The notes beneath the pieces were generated by a model. It was not told the DNA's origin and searched no databases. It was given only the letters and a program-made list of their open reading frames with translations. Both the position numbers and the translations under genes were made by a program. 46,240 nucleotides of DNA from an uncultured Oscillospiraceae bacterium (GTDB taxonomy: Bacteria > Bacillota > Clostridia > Oscillospirales > Ruminococcaceae), in NCBI GenBank assembly GCA_947522735.1, contig CANNTZ010000014.1:1-46240 (forward strand), read 5' to 3'. This document shows positions 8,438 through 16,174 of the stretch, piece by piece. How positions within the stretch are numbered: position 1 is the stretch's first letter; each line of letters starts with the position of its first letter.

Positions 8438-8466
8438 ATTATAGCGCTTGCATCCTCCTTTGTCAA
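8438..8466 (-). promoter_or_regulatory. Promoter of the metY-cysK-HD-mnmA-rrf2 operon
   Basis: On the minus strand TTGACA (8466-8461), 17-base spacer and TATAAT (8443-8438), a perfect match to the sigma-A consensus. Such a strong promoter with a palindrome at +1 suggests that control is by repression. Confidence 0.9.
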
Positions 8467-8504
8467 TAGCCCACGCAAAAAATATTTGCGAATAAAAAAG
8501 TCAA

Positions 8505-8527
8505 ACAAAAAACGCCATATCAGGCGT
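8505..8527 (-). terminator. Short terminator before the metY promoter
   Basis: Read on the minus strand, ACGCC-TGATAT-GGCGT is followed by TTTTTTG and further T runs. The stem is only five base pairs, but the T tract is good. It would stop transcription of the unknown gene at 8640-8957. Confidence 0.5.
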
Positions 8528-8570
8528 CTAACAGAGGACACGCGGCGCCCGAAAAGACGCTCTGACGCAC

Positions 8571-8603
8571 CTTCGCCGGAAAGATAAGCTCTTTCCGGCG
8601 AAG
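8571..8603. repeat. Perfect 13-bp inverted repeat
   Basis: CTTCGCCGGAAAG (8571-8583) and CTTTCCGGCGAAG (8591-8603) with a seven-base loop. The T tract (ACTTTTAT) is on the plus strand, although the gene that ends nearby is on the minus strand. It may act as a terminator or as an mRNA 3' end stabiliser. Confidence 0.7.
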
Positions 8604-8639
8604 ACTTTTATCTACAGCTCTTTTCGTGCCGCCCTGCGC

Positions 8640-8957
8640 TTATGCCTTCTCGGCGGCGGCGCGGCTGAGCCAGATGCTCGCGATATCGATGGCGCTGTAG
8701 AGGCCGTCCTTTTCGCTGCGGCGGACAATTCTGTCCTTCGCGTTTTTGGTTACGTCGGTCGAGATCATCTGGACGATTATCCTGCCCGAGACCTCCATGC
8801 CTGCCTGCTGCTTGGTGTTGACAATCTGCATCATCACAACGTAGGGGTCGCGCAAATCTCCGTAATAGATGGTATTTCCACTGCGAACGAGGGGCTTATC
8901 CTTATACATCAAAAACTCGCTACCGCTCTCAGCCTTAACGTTCTTCACTTCACTCAC
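8640..8957 (-). CDS. Conserved protein of unknown function
   Basis: 105 residues; no catalytic motif, signal peptide or membrane segment. The core reads MYKDKPLVRSGNTIYYG and continues as an alternating hydrophobic pattern suggesting a small beta-rich fold, then a helix ending in AIDIASIWLSRA. I believe similar short proteins occur in other Clostridia without a known role, but cannot verify this. The start is GTG at 8957, supported by GGGGAGGA nine bases ahead. It has its own promoter and is transcribed alone. Length and pattern were compared with SpoVG and do not match. Confidence 0.75.
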   Translation of the reverse strand: MSEVKNVKAESGSEFLMYKDKPLVRSGNTIYYGDLRDPYVVMMQIVNTKQQAGMEVSGRIIVQMISTDVTKNAKDRIVRRSEKDGLYSAIDIASIWLSRAAAEKA

Positions 8958-8993
8958 TGTTATAATCCTCCCCTCATAATACTCTTTTGTATC

Positions 8994-9022
8994 ATTATAT
9001 CATCAATACACAAAACTGTAAA
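8994..9022 (-). promoter_or_regulatory. Promoter of the unknown gene at 8640-8957
   Basis: Minus strand: TTTACA (9022-9017), 17-base spacer, TATAAT (8999-8994). The start site would be near 8988, about 30 bases before the GTG. Confidence 0.75.
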
Positions 9023-9087
9023 CAATCTCTAAGGCAAGTTAACAAAATCATTACATATTAACAAATTGAAAACGTCATGCAAGCCCG

Positions 9088-10035
9088 TCAAATTATCTTC
9101 AGGCACCACTGCGGGCACACCTGGGAGCAATAGCCGCACAGGACACAGCGCGTCGGGTCGCAAACGGCGCGGCCGTCCACAAGTGACATCGCCCTTTGTC
9201 CGCAGCGCTTCACGCAGCGTCCGCAGCCCTCGCACCAGTCCTCGACAAGCAGCCGTTTTGTGCGTCCCCGTATGCGCTCCGCCGCGCCGGACGGCATTTT
9301 CCCGCAATCAAAAGCCGCCGCGTTCGCCTCGGCCTCCTCGGCGCTCTGCATCCCGACCGCAACGCTGTCTACGTAGTCAAGGCCCATTATGTAATCGAGA
9401 CACTCCTCCGCACGCCGGAACAGGTTGCCGCCGCCGAACGCCTTCATCGTGAACACGCCAAGCCCCGCCTCATGCGCCTCACGGATCGCCTGCTCCATCT
9501 CCGCGCGCGTGCCGTCGGCAATGCCCAGTCCGTCCACGTTGAGTATTGGATGCACCACGTCAAGCCGCCTGTCCGTCGCCGCCCTCACCGCCGCCACGTG
9601 ATGCGTCGAAAGCCCGACCGCACGAACAATGCCCTTCAGCTTGCACTCGTAGAGATACTCCAGCGCCTCGGCGTGGCCGCGCAACGTCAGCGCGCTCTCC
9701 TGCTCGTGCAGCATGAATATATCTATATAGTCGCGGTCAAGCTCGCGCCGCGCCTCCTCCACCGCCTCGACCGCCAGCTCGCGGGTGTATGCGTAGGTCT
9801 TTGTCGAGACGACGAGCTCGCGCTTGCCGGTCAGCTCCATCGCGCGCCGGATATACGGATAGGTTCTGTACATCTGCGCCGTATCTGTGAAGCTGACGCC
9901 AAGCTCTATCGCCCGCACAAGCACCCGTGCGCCCTCCTCCACATCCATTCCGACCTGGCACGGCCCCACCGTCAGCGAGCCAAAGCAAAGCCGCGACACC
10001 TCTATTCCGGTGTTTCCGAGTATTGCGTATTTCAA
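9088..10035 (-). CDS. Aldo/keto reductase with C-terminal 4Fe-4S ferredoxin domain
   Basis: 315 residues. The first 230 or so form an aldo/keto reductase barrel with the expected tetrad: Asp and Tyr in FTDTAQMYRTY, Lys in VVSTKTYAY and His in IFMLHEQES. The tail carries two cysteine clusters, CEGCGRCVKRC and CVLCGYCSQVC, as in bacterial 2x4Fe-4S ferredoxins. Such fusions are widespread in Clostridia and are presumed to link NAD(P)H or ferredoxin electrons to an unknown carbonyl substrate. TTG at 10035 is chosen as start because GGAG lies nine bases ahead; the further upstream TTG at 10071 has no ribosome site. The gene is 48 bases downstream of the DUF2500 gene. Confidence 0.88.
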   Translation of the reverse strand: MKYAILGNTGIEVSRLCFGSLTVGPCQVGMDVEEGARVLVRAIELGVSFTDTAQMYRTYPYIRRAMELTGKRELVVSTKTYAYTRELAVEAVEEARRELDRDYIDIFMLHEQESALTLRGHAEALEYLYECKLKGIVRAVGLSTHHVAAVRAATDRRLDVVHPILNVDGLGIADGTRAEMEQAIREAHEAGLGVFTMKAFGGGNLFRRAEECLDYIMGLDYVDSVAVGMQSAEEAEANAAAFDCGKMPSGAAERIRGRTKRLLVEDWCEGCGRCVKRCGQRAMSLVDGRAVCDPTRCVLCGYCSQVCPQWCLKII

Positions 10036-10083
10036 TCCGATCCACTCCAATAGACGCTGCACAATATGCAACGATTATCCATA

Positions 10084-10479
10084 TTATTCTGCGCGCTCAA
10101 ACCCAAGATAGCGCGTCCCCTGAAAGCTGAGCCGTCCACGGTCTCCCTCGGCGAGCTGCCCGTACTCCTCTCCGTTAAGCTCAAGCTCCATCCTGTCGCC
10201 GCTCTCCACCTGAAACGTCGCATAATACCATGTATTCGTCGAATATGTGTATCCGTGCGCTCCTGTGCCGTCTCCGGCGACGGCGTGCCGGCCACTTGTA
10301 ACGTCGGTGCGCTTCGCGACGACGACTGCCTCAACCGTCAGCCTCGGCGACCTGTTGTTTTTTCTCCACTGCGCTGTCACCGAGACAAGCATTGCAACAA
10401 AAACTACCAGTATTATTGCAAATACAACAATGAATATCACCTCAAACGCACCGCTGAAAAAAATATTCGATATCCACAT
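10084..10479 (-). CDS. DUF2500 family membrane-anchored protein
   Basis: 131 residues. One N-terminal membrane helix (about residues 10-35, FEVIFIVVFAIILVVFVAML) is followed by a basic stretch and a beta-rich domain with YYATFQVESGDRMELEL and a C terminus reading GRLSFQGTRYLGFER, which is the hallmark of DUF2500. Function is unknown; the topology suggests the beta domain lies outside or in the cytoplasm behind a basic linker. ATG at 10479 is preferred over ATG at 10506 because GAAAGGAAAG stands just ahead. It lies between the ceramidase-like gene and the aldo/keto reductase on the same strand. Confidence 0.8.
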   Translation of the reverse strand: MWISNIFFSGAFEVIFIVVFAIILVVFVAMLVSVTAQWRKNNRSPRLTVEAVVVAKRTDVTSGRHAVAGDGTGAHGYTYSTNTWYYATFQVESGDRMELELNGEEYGQLAEGDRGRLSFQGTRYLGFERAE

Positions 10480-10630
10480 CTGACGAGCTTTCCTTTCAAA
10501 TAGCATAAGGGCTGCAAAAAATAACGCTCACGCGCTCCAGCCCCGCGGAGCCGCCGCGTTTGCGCAGTCTATATGATAAAACGCGTTATCAAGCGCGGTC
10601 GCGGCCGAATTTTCGCACCTGCGCCGCCCA

Positions 10631-10665
10631 AGAGCCCCCGGAGCTCATCTCCCTCCGGAAGCTCT
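10631..10665. repeat. Imperfect inverted repeat after the ceramidase-like gene
   Basis: AGAGC/GCTCT and CCGGAG/CTCCGG with a two-by-two mismatch between and a nine-base loop. It follows the minus-strand gene ending at 10694 but has no T run on that strand. It is a possible weak terminator or processing hairpin. The rest of 10480-10693 shows no supported gene. Confidence 0.4.
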
Positions 10666-10693
10666 CGTTCTTTTCAGTTCGCAAAGCGTGCAC

Positions 10694-12103
10694 TCAGCCG
10701 TTTTTTTCCGCCCTGACGCGCTCTATCGCGCGGCGCGCCGCCTCCGCAACGTATTTGGCCGTATCCGGCCCCAGAGAATTTGTCTCCTCATAGTGCTTGC
10801 GCCCCGTCCCGTCGATCGCCTCGTTCAGATACGGCAGCTTCTCGTCCACCAGAAAATCGTTCGGCGGAATTATATACCCGATCTCATCGTCGCACAATCC
10901 GAATATCAGCAGGCCGTCGTCGCCTGCTATCTCCGCAAGCGTCGGCGGATTTTCCCGCTCCGGCGCTGCGGCGAGAATGTCCTCGTTGCCGCCCCACGCA
11001 AGCTCCGGGAACAGCTCGCCCGGCACCATCAGCGCCTTCAGCTCGCCGCCAAGCTCAAGATACGTCACCTGTGTGCCGACCCGGCCTCCCGATTTGATCT
11101 GCGTCGGCATCACGCCGAAAAAGCCCATGACCGCAAAGGTCGTGTTGCACAGAGGGATGTCCGTCTTTTCGGTCGCAAGCTCCAGCGAGACGGCAAGCCT
11201 GCGCTCGTTGTCTATTGCAAGCGTGTAATCCGCCAGCAGCTCGCCGGTGGCGACGACGTTCTCGGCGGGCGCAAGCTCCACGCCGTCCCGCCGGACCACA
11301 TTGGTGTAGATCAGCCCTCCGACGGCGCCCGGAATGAACACGAAATCATCGCCGCTCTCCTCCTTGATGCGCCGCCCCATGTAGCAGGGAAAATCTGCGC
11401 TGACGAGGCTGTTTTTATAGCGCAGCGACTCTGCGTGCGCGCCGAAATTGACAATCCGCACGCCGCCCGTGCCGTCGAAGGGCGCAAAGCGTATCGAGGT
11501 GAGCGTCCGCGAATAGATGTACGGATAGCGCGAGTCGTGGAAAACGCTGTCATCCACCTCAATCGAGCCCAGGTACAGCTCTCCGTCCCTGCGCGAGGCC
11601 AGCGCCTGCTCAACCGACGCGTATACGCCGTCGTAGACCACCTCCATAAACCGCTCGTCGCGTCCGCTTTCGGCTACCGGCCCCCACAGGCCGAACGTAT
11701 CAATCCCCGCGTGATCGTGCGTTGAAAGAATGTGAACGCTGCGCACCCCTGCGCCGCCACACAGCTCCTCCATATTCCTCTTCATCGCGTCAACGTCATA
11801 GCTCGACAGGCCGACGCAGTCCACCGAGACTATCACGACCGCACCGCGGCCCGAGTTGTCATCGATCGCCACCGCGCGCGCCGTCTGCCAGTCAAGCAGG
11901 CCCTCTGCGCGGTTGTCGTTGCGGTAGCCCGCGACGTAGTAATCGCCGATATCTCCCGGCGCGACAAGCTCCGCCATGCCAAAGCCAACGGTGTAAAAAT
12001 CCCGCTTCTCGCCGTTTACAGTCCCGCTCCCGGACAGCGCGCAGCCCGGCAGCAGCGCCAGCACCGCCAAAATCATCGCAATAATTTCAGCCCTTCTCAT
12101 CAT
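10694..12103 (-). CDS. Lipoprotein with neutral/alkaline ceramidase-like domain
   Basis: 469 residues. A lipoprotein signal peptide is clear (MMRRAEIIAMILAVLALLPGC, Cys at 21), so the mature protein is anchored outside the cell. The body contains VGFGMAELVAPGDIG near the start, a SVDCVGLS segment and the metal-site motif HILSTHDHAGIDTFG, and later FNIGHAESL-like spacing in VNFGAHAESLRYKNS; these fit the N-terminal domain of neutral/alkaline ceramidases. The full family has another domain and about 650-700 residues, so this is a short form and the substrate may not be ceramide. GAGGAGG precedes the start. The membrane gene just upstream is nine bases away and co-transcribed. Confidence 0.75.
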   Translation of the reverse strand: MMRRAEIIAMILAVLALLPGCALSGSGTVNGEKRDFYTVGFGMAELVAPGDIGDYYVAGYRNDNRAEGLLDWQTARAVAIDDNSGRGAVVIVSVDCVGLSSYDVDAMKRNMEELCGGAGVRSVHILSTHDHAGIDTFGLWGPVAESGRDERFMEVVYDGVYASVEQALASRRDGELYLGSIEVDDSVFHDSRYPYIYSRTLTSIRFAPFDGTGGVRIVNFGAHAESLRYKNSLVSADFPCYMGRRIKEESGDDFVFIPGAVGGLIYTNVVRRDGVELAPAENVVATGELLADYTLAIDNERRLAVSLELATEKTDIPLCNTTFAVMGFFGVMPTQIKSGGRVGTQVTYLELGGELKALMVPGELFPELAWGGNEDILAAAPERENPPTLAEIAGDDGLLIFGLCDDEIGYIIPPNDFLVDEKLPYLNEAIDGTGRKHYEETNSLGPDTAKYVAEAARRAIERVRAEKNG

Positions 12104-12112
12104 AACGCCTCC

Positions 12113-12550
12113 TCACAGCAGCTCTCCGAGTGAGCCGGAGAATTTGATCAAAATCGATACCACCTGCCCGAACGGCACCGAGTTCACCCGCGTGCAGCAA
12201 AGCGTCAGCAAAAACGTTCCGACAAGGAACAGCAGCGTCCACAGCGTCATTTTCAGCACCGTGCGGCTTGCACTGCGGTATTTCATCACAAACAGCCCCA
12301 TCACAAGGCAGCAGACGAGCATCACCCCGGCGGCGACGCCTATGTCGGCCCCACGCGTCTGCGACAGCACCGAATAGAGCTTATCGCTCGACGAAAACAG
12401 ACGCGCGATATCCGCAAGCCCGCGTATCACCGCCTTCACTCCGACGCTCACCAGCGCCGCGGACGCCGCCGCGACTGCGCAGCCGGATATCACCCTCGAC
12501 AGCTTGACGCCGCTTTTGTCCCGCAATCTCTCTATCTCGATATCGGTCAT
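12113..12550 (-). CDS. Small multi-spanning membrane protein of unknown function
   Basis: 145 residues. A short charged N terminus (MTDIEIERLRDKSGVKLSR) is followed by three to four hydrophobic segments at about 20-45, 70-92, 98-120 and possibly 122-138. No motif is recognised. ATG with a GGAGAAGG ribosome site. It starts an operon with the ceramidase-like lipoprotein nine bases downstream, behind a good promoter, which suggests that the two act together at the membrane. Confidence 0.7.
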   Translation of the reverse strand: MTDIEIERLRDKSGVKLSRVISGCAVAAASAALVSVGVKAVIRGLADIARLFSSSDKLYSVLSQTRGADIGVAAGVMLVCCLVMGLFVMKYRSASRTVLKMTLWTLLFLVGTFLLTLCCTRVNSVPFGQVVSILIKFSGSLGELL

Positions 12551-12665
12551 GGCCCTTCTCCGCTCCTCTCCGTCAATGCATCTTCAATTTGTCTATTCCC
12601 GCCCCAAGGCAGCGCCTCCGGCGAATAAGGCCGTCTCTGCCCGGCCATCTGCGATTCATATTATA

Positions 12666-12694
12666 ATTATACCCGATAGCGCCGCTGCGTTCAA
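12666..12694 (-). promoter_or_regulatory. Promoter of the membrane protein-ceramidase operon
   Basis: Minus strand: TTGAAC (12694-12689), 17-base spacer, TATAAT (12671-12666). Confidence 0.75.
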
Positions 12695-12720
12695 GTCCAA
12701 ATGCAGAAAAGCCCCGCATA

Positions 12721-12750
12721 TAAAAAATAAGACCCCGGCTTTTGCCGGGG
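12721..12750 (-). terminator. Terminator of hsp20
   Basis: CCCCGGC-TTTT-GCCGGGG (12733-12750) followed on the minus strand by TCTTATTTTTTA. It lies 31 bases past the hsp20 stop. Confidence 0.9.
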
Positions 12751-12780
12751 CCTCAGCTTCTGCTCTCTGTTCGGAAGGGT

Positions 12781-13203
12781 TTATTTGATCTCGATCTTCT
12801 TCGGCTCTTTCTTTTCGGCGGACACCTTCGGCAGCGTCACATCGAGGATACCGTTGTTGTATTCGGCAGTAATCCTGCCTGCGTCGATTCCGGTGATGTC
12901 GAAGCTTCTGCTGTAGGAGCCGGTGCGGCGCTCGCGCCTGATGAAATTGTCCTTCTTGTCCTCCTTCTCCTCCTTGCGCTCTGCGGTGATGGTGAGATAA
13001 TCGCCGTCAAGCTTGAGCTCGATCTCGCCCTTATCATAGCCCGGAAGCTCCGCCTGAAGCAGATAGCTGTCTCCGTTGTCGATGATATCGGTCTTGAATT
13101 CGCTCATCGTGCGGTAGTAATCGCCGAAGAAGCTCTTCTCAAGGTCGTTCCAAAAGCTGGTCATGCTTCTCTGGTTACGGTTCATGGGGATAAGTTCAAA
13201 CAT
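12781..13203 (-). CDS. Hsp20/alpha-crystallin small heat shock protein
   Basis: 140 residues with an alpha-crystallin domain from about residue 38 to 130. Visible marks are FKTDIIDNGDSYLLQAELPGY at its start, a charged loop (ERKEEKEDKKD) and the C-terminal signature YNNGILDVTLPK. It resembles the clostridial Hsp18 group. Small Hsps hold unfolded proteins without ATP. The ATG has a perfect AGGAGG site. A CIRCE inverted repeat lies about 140 bases upstream, so HrcA control is likely. The gene is transcribed alone. Confidence 0.92.
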   Translation of the reverse strand: MFELIPMNRNQRSMTSFWNDLEKSFFGDYYRTMSEFKTDIIDNGDSYLLQAELPGYDKGEIELKLDGDYLTITAERKEEKEDKKDNFIRRERRTGSYSRSFDITGIDAGRITAEYNNGILDVTLPKVSAEKKEPKKIEIK

Positions 13204-13343
13204 AATGACAACCTCCTGTTAATCGTCTCATATTATATTGCTGATCGGTTTTATTTTCTCTGCACTCTTTCTCCTGAGTACGTCTATATTATAACCCGCA
13301 ATTATATAATTATCATTACAAATTTGTTATCCAACTGTAAATT

Positions 13344-13370
13344 CTGGCACTCGAATCATGTGAGTGCTAA
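13344..13370. promoter_or_regulatory. CIRCE operator (HrcA site) upstream of hsp20
   Basis: CTGGCACTC, nine-base spacer, GAGTGCTAA. The right arm is the exact consensus and the left arm differs at two of nine positions from TTAGCACTC. On the minus strand it lies upstream of two candidate -10 boxes (TATAAT near 13301 and 13287). No hrcA, groE or dnaK gene is in the window. Confidence 0.8.
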
Positions 13371-13583
13371 TTATTTTTTGCAATCCCTTCTGCCCGCTCG
13401 GAAGTCCTGCTTTTGCCATGCTGGATTTTTCTTTTGCCTGTCTGCGGGAATCAGCCGCGGCTTGCCCCGGGCTCTTACAGCCGGATTTTTTTAATGGCAA
13501 AAAAGCCGCCGGCGCGCCCCGGAATATGCGGCGGCGCCGGGAAATATACTGTAGTATTATTGTCAGGATCGGAGCGAAAGCAT
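13371..13583. other. Intergenic region between hsp20 and the deacetylase gene
   Basis: The region 13204-13583 as a whole has no supported gene. Its left part is the hsp20 leader with the CIRCE box; here a GC-rich inverted repeat (GCCGCCGGCGC against GCGGCGGCGCCGG, 13503-13540) is seen, with a T run on the minus strand only, where no gene ends. A deacetylase promoter is not obvious; TACTGTAGTATTAT near 13547 is a weak candidate. Confidence 0.5.
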
Positions 13584-14462
13584 ATGCCCGCACGAATATT
13601 CAAGGCCTCCTTTACCCTCGCCCTGCTCACCGCGCTGTTTGCATTGTCCGCCATCGGATGGCTCGGGCAGAGCGCCGCGACGTATGCCGGGAACACCCGG
13701 CAGCCGGAGAGCGCCGTCCGCGTACCCGTCATAATGTATCACCACATCCTCAGGGATTCGCGGCGCTGGGGCGACTACGTCGTCTCTCCGGACGAATTTG
13801 AAGAGGATCTGCGTTATCTCACCGACGCAGGCTACGTCTCGATCAGCGTGACGCAGCTCATCGCCTATGTCAAATACGGCGAGCCGCTGCCGGAAAAGCC
13901 GGTCATCCTCAGCTTCGACGACGGCCACCGCAGCTTCCTTGCCTATGCCCTGCCGCTGCTGGAAAAATACGGCCAGCAGGCGGTCGTCGCCGTCGTCGGA
14001 AGCTACTCCGAGGCATACAGCGAGAGCGACGACCACAACGTCGCCTACGCCTACCTGAGCTGGGACGAGATAGCCGAAATAAGCGCAGGAGGACGCGCCG
14101 AAATTTTGAACCACACCTGGAGCCTCCACGACAACAGCGGCCGCCGCAACGGTACAAAGCGCATCAGCGGAGAAACGCTCGAGGAATATTCGGCAGTGCT
14201 GCACGAGGATATAGGCCGGCTACAGGATAAGCTTGAGGCCGTCACCGGAGCGCGCCCAAGCGCCTTTGTCTATCCCTTTGGTGCGATAAGCGGCGAATCC
14301 GTGGATATCCTGCGCGATATGGGCTTTGAGGCGGCGCTTGACTGCGAGGGCAGGCTCAACCTGTTCACCCCCGGCGACGAGGACGCGCTGATGGATATCC
14401 ACCGTGTAAACCGCCGTCACGGGCTAAGCGCGCAGGCAATAATCGAAAAATTAACAAAATAA
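13584..14462 (+). CDS. Polysaccharide deacetylase (NodB domain), secreted or anchored
   Basis: 292 residues. An N-terminal hydrophobic segment (about 8-28, ASFTLALLTALFALSAIGW) is a signal peptide or anchor. The NodB domain starts at VPVIMYHHIL; motif 1 is LSFDDGHRSF with the catalytic and metal Asp, motif 2 is NHTWSLH (the HT-x3-H variant seen in many clostridial members), and FVYPFG is motif 3. These enzymes remove N- or O-acetyl groups from peptidoglycan or other wall polymers. ATG at 13584 is chosen because GGAG is nine bases ahead and the signal peptide begins there; an upstream in-frame start would hide it. The patatin gene follows on the same strand with its own promoter. Confidence 0.88.
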   Translation: MPARIFKASFTLALLTALFALSAIGWLGQSAATYAGNTRQPESAVRVPVIMYHHILRDSRRWGDYVVSPDEFEEDLRYLTDAGYVSISVTQLIAYVKYGEPLPEKPVILSFDDGHRSFLAYALPLLEKYGQQAVVAVVGSYSEAYSESDDHNVAYAYLSWDEIAEISAGGRAEILNHTWSLHDNSGRRNGTKRISGETLEEYSAVLHEDIGRLQDKLEAVTGARPSAFVYPFGAISGESVDILRDMGFEAALDCEGRLNLFTPGDEDALMDIHRVNRRHGLSAQAIIEKLTK

Positions 14463-14476
14463 TAACCGCCGCCGCC

Positions 14477-14504
14477 TTGCCGCAGCCGCCGCGTGTGGTA
14501 TAAT
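14477..14504 (+). promoter_or_regulatory. Promoter of the patatin gene
   Basis: TTGCCG (14477-14482), 16-base spacer, TATAAT (14499-14504) with extended -10 TGG. The start site is near 14511, which rules out the in-frame ATG at 14509 as translation start. Confidence 0.7.
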
Positions 14505-14538
14505 TATAGTGTATATGCAAATCACGGGAGGGCTTAAT

Positions 14539-15912
14539 ATGGCATGCAGAGCGATCGTGCTCAGCGGAGGCGGCGCGCGCGGCGGATATCACATCGGCGC
14601 ATGGCAGGCGTTTCGCGAGCTGGGCATAGACTATCAGATGATAACCGGCACGTCGGTCGGCGCACTCAACGGCGCGATAATGGCGCAGGACGACTTTGAA
14701 GCGGCGCGCACGATGTGGGAAAACCTCACGACAGCCGACGTCGTCAACACCGACGTCAGAATCGTTGCGGGCGACAAAAACGAGCAGCGCGACGAGTTCA
14801 CGCAGTTCATGCTTGAAAGCCTCCGCAAGGGCGGCGCGGATTCCTCCCCGCTGCTCCGGACGATAGCGGAGGTTGTCGATGAGAAAAAATGCCGCGAATC
14901 TCCGGTGGATTTCGGGCTTGTGACAGTCAAATACCCCTCGATGAAGCCGGTGATGCTCTGGAAAAACGAGATCCCCGAGGGCAAGCTGTTCGATTATATG
15001 CTCGCATCGGCGTCGATCTTTCCGGCGTTCAAAATGCACCAGATCGACGGCGAGCAATTCATCGACGGCGGCTATTATGACGGAATGCCCATCAACATGG
15101 CGCTGGAGCACGGCGCGGAGGAGGTCGTCGTCGTCGTGCTCGACGGCATAGGCATCAACCGCCGCCCGCGCCTGCACGGACAGAAGGTCACCTACATCGA
15201 ATCGCATTGGGATCTTGGCAACGTGCTCATTTTCGACGGCGAGCTCGCCCGGCGCATCATGCGTCTGGGCTATCTCGACACAATGCGCGCCTACGGCAAA
15301 TTCGAGGGCGTCGCCTACACCCTTGAGATCGGCGAGCTTTCAAAAAACTCGATTGTCCTCTCCGACACGGCGCGCAGCCTTGCGGATTGTCTGCTGCCGG
15401 AGGAATTGCGGACAACTCCCGCCGTCATCGCCGCCGGACGCCGCTTTGCCGAGCTGCTGCACGGCTACAAATGCGCTCCTCGCGGCGCAGTGCGGCTGAA
15501 AAAGGCGCTCGTGAACCACGAGCTGCTTGTCAATCTGGCGCTGCCGATGATGACGGAGGTCTGCGCCGAGACATTTGACGTGGACTATCTCAAGGTCTAT
15601 CGCTTCCGCGAGCTTGACAGCGCGATATGGGACGTCTATTCCTCCGAGCGCGAGCGGTTTGAGCGCTCCGGCGAGGCCGACGAGACGGCGAACGTCCTCG
15701 ACCTCAACCGCTTCAACGAGCTTGCGGCGCGTCTGCGCTCGCTTGGCGGTCATGCCGTTACACATTATATCAAGAGCATCCTCGAACAGTCCATCGCCGG
15801 AAGAAACCGCCCCGATCTCTGGCTCGCAGCGTCGCTGCTCCCGCGCGAATTTTGGTCGGCGGCGTATCTCTGCGTCCTTGAGCGCGCGAAGGACTTCCTC
15901 GGCAACGACTGA
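14539..15912 (+). CDS. Patatin-like phospholipase family protein
   Basis: 457 residues. The patatin domain fills the first 230 or so: oxyanion loop SGGGARGGYHIGAW, nucleophile elbow GTSVGALNG with the catalytic Ser, and the catalytic Asp in FIDGGYYDGMP, giving the Ser-Asp dyad. These hydrolyse acyl esters of lipids; the physiological substrate is unknown. The C-terminal half (about residues 235-457) is not recognised and has no membrane segment or signal peptide, so the protein is cytoplasmic or peripheral. ATG at 14539 is preceded by GGGAGGG. It is transcribed alone between its own promoter and a terminator. Confidence 0.88.
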   Translation: MACRAIVLSGGGARGGYHIGAWQAFRELGIDYQMITGTSVGALNGAIMAQDDFEAARTMWENLTTADVVNTDVRIVAGDKNEQRDEFTQFMLESLRKGGADSSPLLRTIAEVVDEKKCRESPVDFGLVTVKYPSMKPVMLWKNEIPEGKLFDYMLASASIFPAFKMHQIDGEQFIDGGYYDGMPINMALEHGAEEVVVVVLDGIGINRRPRLHGQKVTYIESHWDLGNVLIFDGELARRIMRLGYLDTMRAYGKFEGVAYTLEIGELSKNSIVLSDTARSLADCLLPEELRTTPAVIAAGRRFAELLHGYKCAPRGAVRLKKALVNHELLVNLALPMMTEVCAETFDVDYLKVYRFRELDSAIWDVYSSERERFERSGEADETANVLDLNRFNELAARLRSLGGHAVTHYIKSILEQSIAGRNRPDLWLAASLLPREFWSAAYLCVLERAKDFLGND

Positions 15913-15934
15913 ACGCCCGGCAAAGCAACGCTCC

Positions 15935-15975
15935 CGGAGGGAGATCCGCTCGACGGCTCTCCCTCCGCTTTTAAT
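15935..15975 (+). terminator. Terminator of the patatin gene
   Basis: CGGAGGGAGA (15935-15944) and TCTCCCTCCG (15958-15967), a perfect ten-base stem with 13-base loop, then CTTTTAATTTT. Confidence 0.9.
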
Positions 15976-16029
15976 TTTATACAGGCAAAACCGCACTTCC
16001 CCTTGCGCGCCGCAAAAGCGCTCCCGTTG

Positions 16030-16058
16030 TTGAAAACGACGCGCGACTGTGCTAAAAT
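16030..16058 (+). promoter_or_regulatory. Promoter of the two-component operon
   Basis: TTGAAA (16030-16035), 17-base spacer, TAAAAT (16053-16058) with extended -10 TGC. The leader of about 110 bases contains the short palindrome TGACGTCA, of unknown meaning. Confidence 0.75.
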
Positions 16059-16174
16059 GAATATGTGCTTATCAGCCTTTCTGCGCATTGCGCAAGGAAA
16101 GATAATTGTAAGAATTTTGTGACGTCAATCTTAAACCCGGCGGAGTATCATTATATCAAACGGAGGGAGAAAAA

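Noticed and set aside
8640..8957. SpoVG
   Set aside because: First thought from length and single-gene setting, but the sequence shares none of the SpoVG motifs.
13497..13540. Minus-strand terminator with GC-rich stem
   Set aside because: There is no minus-strand gene upstream that it could end, and the stem is imperfect; GC-rich chance pairing is likely.
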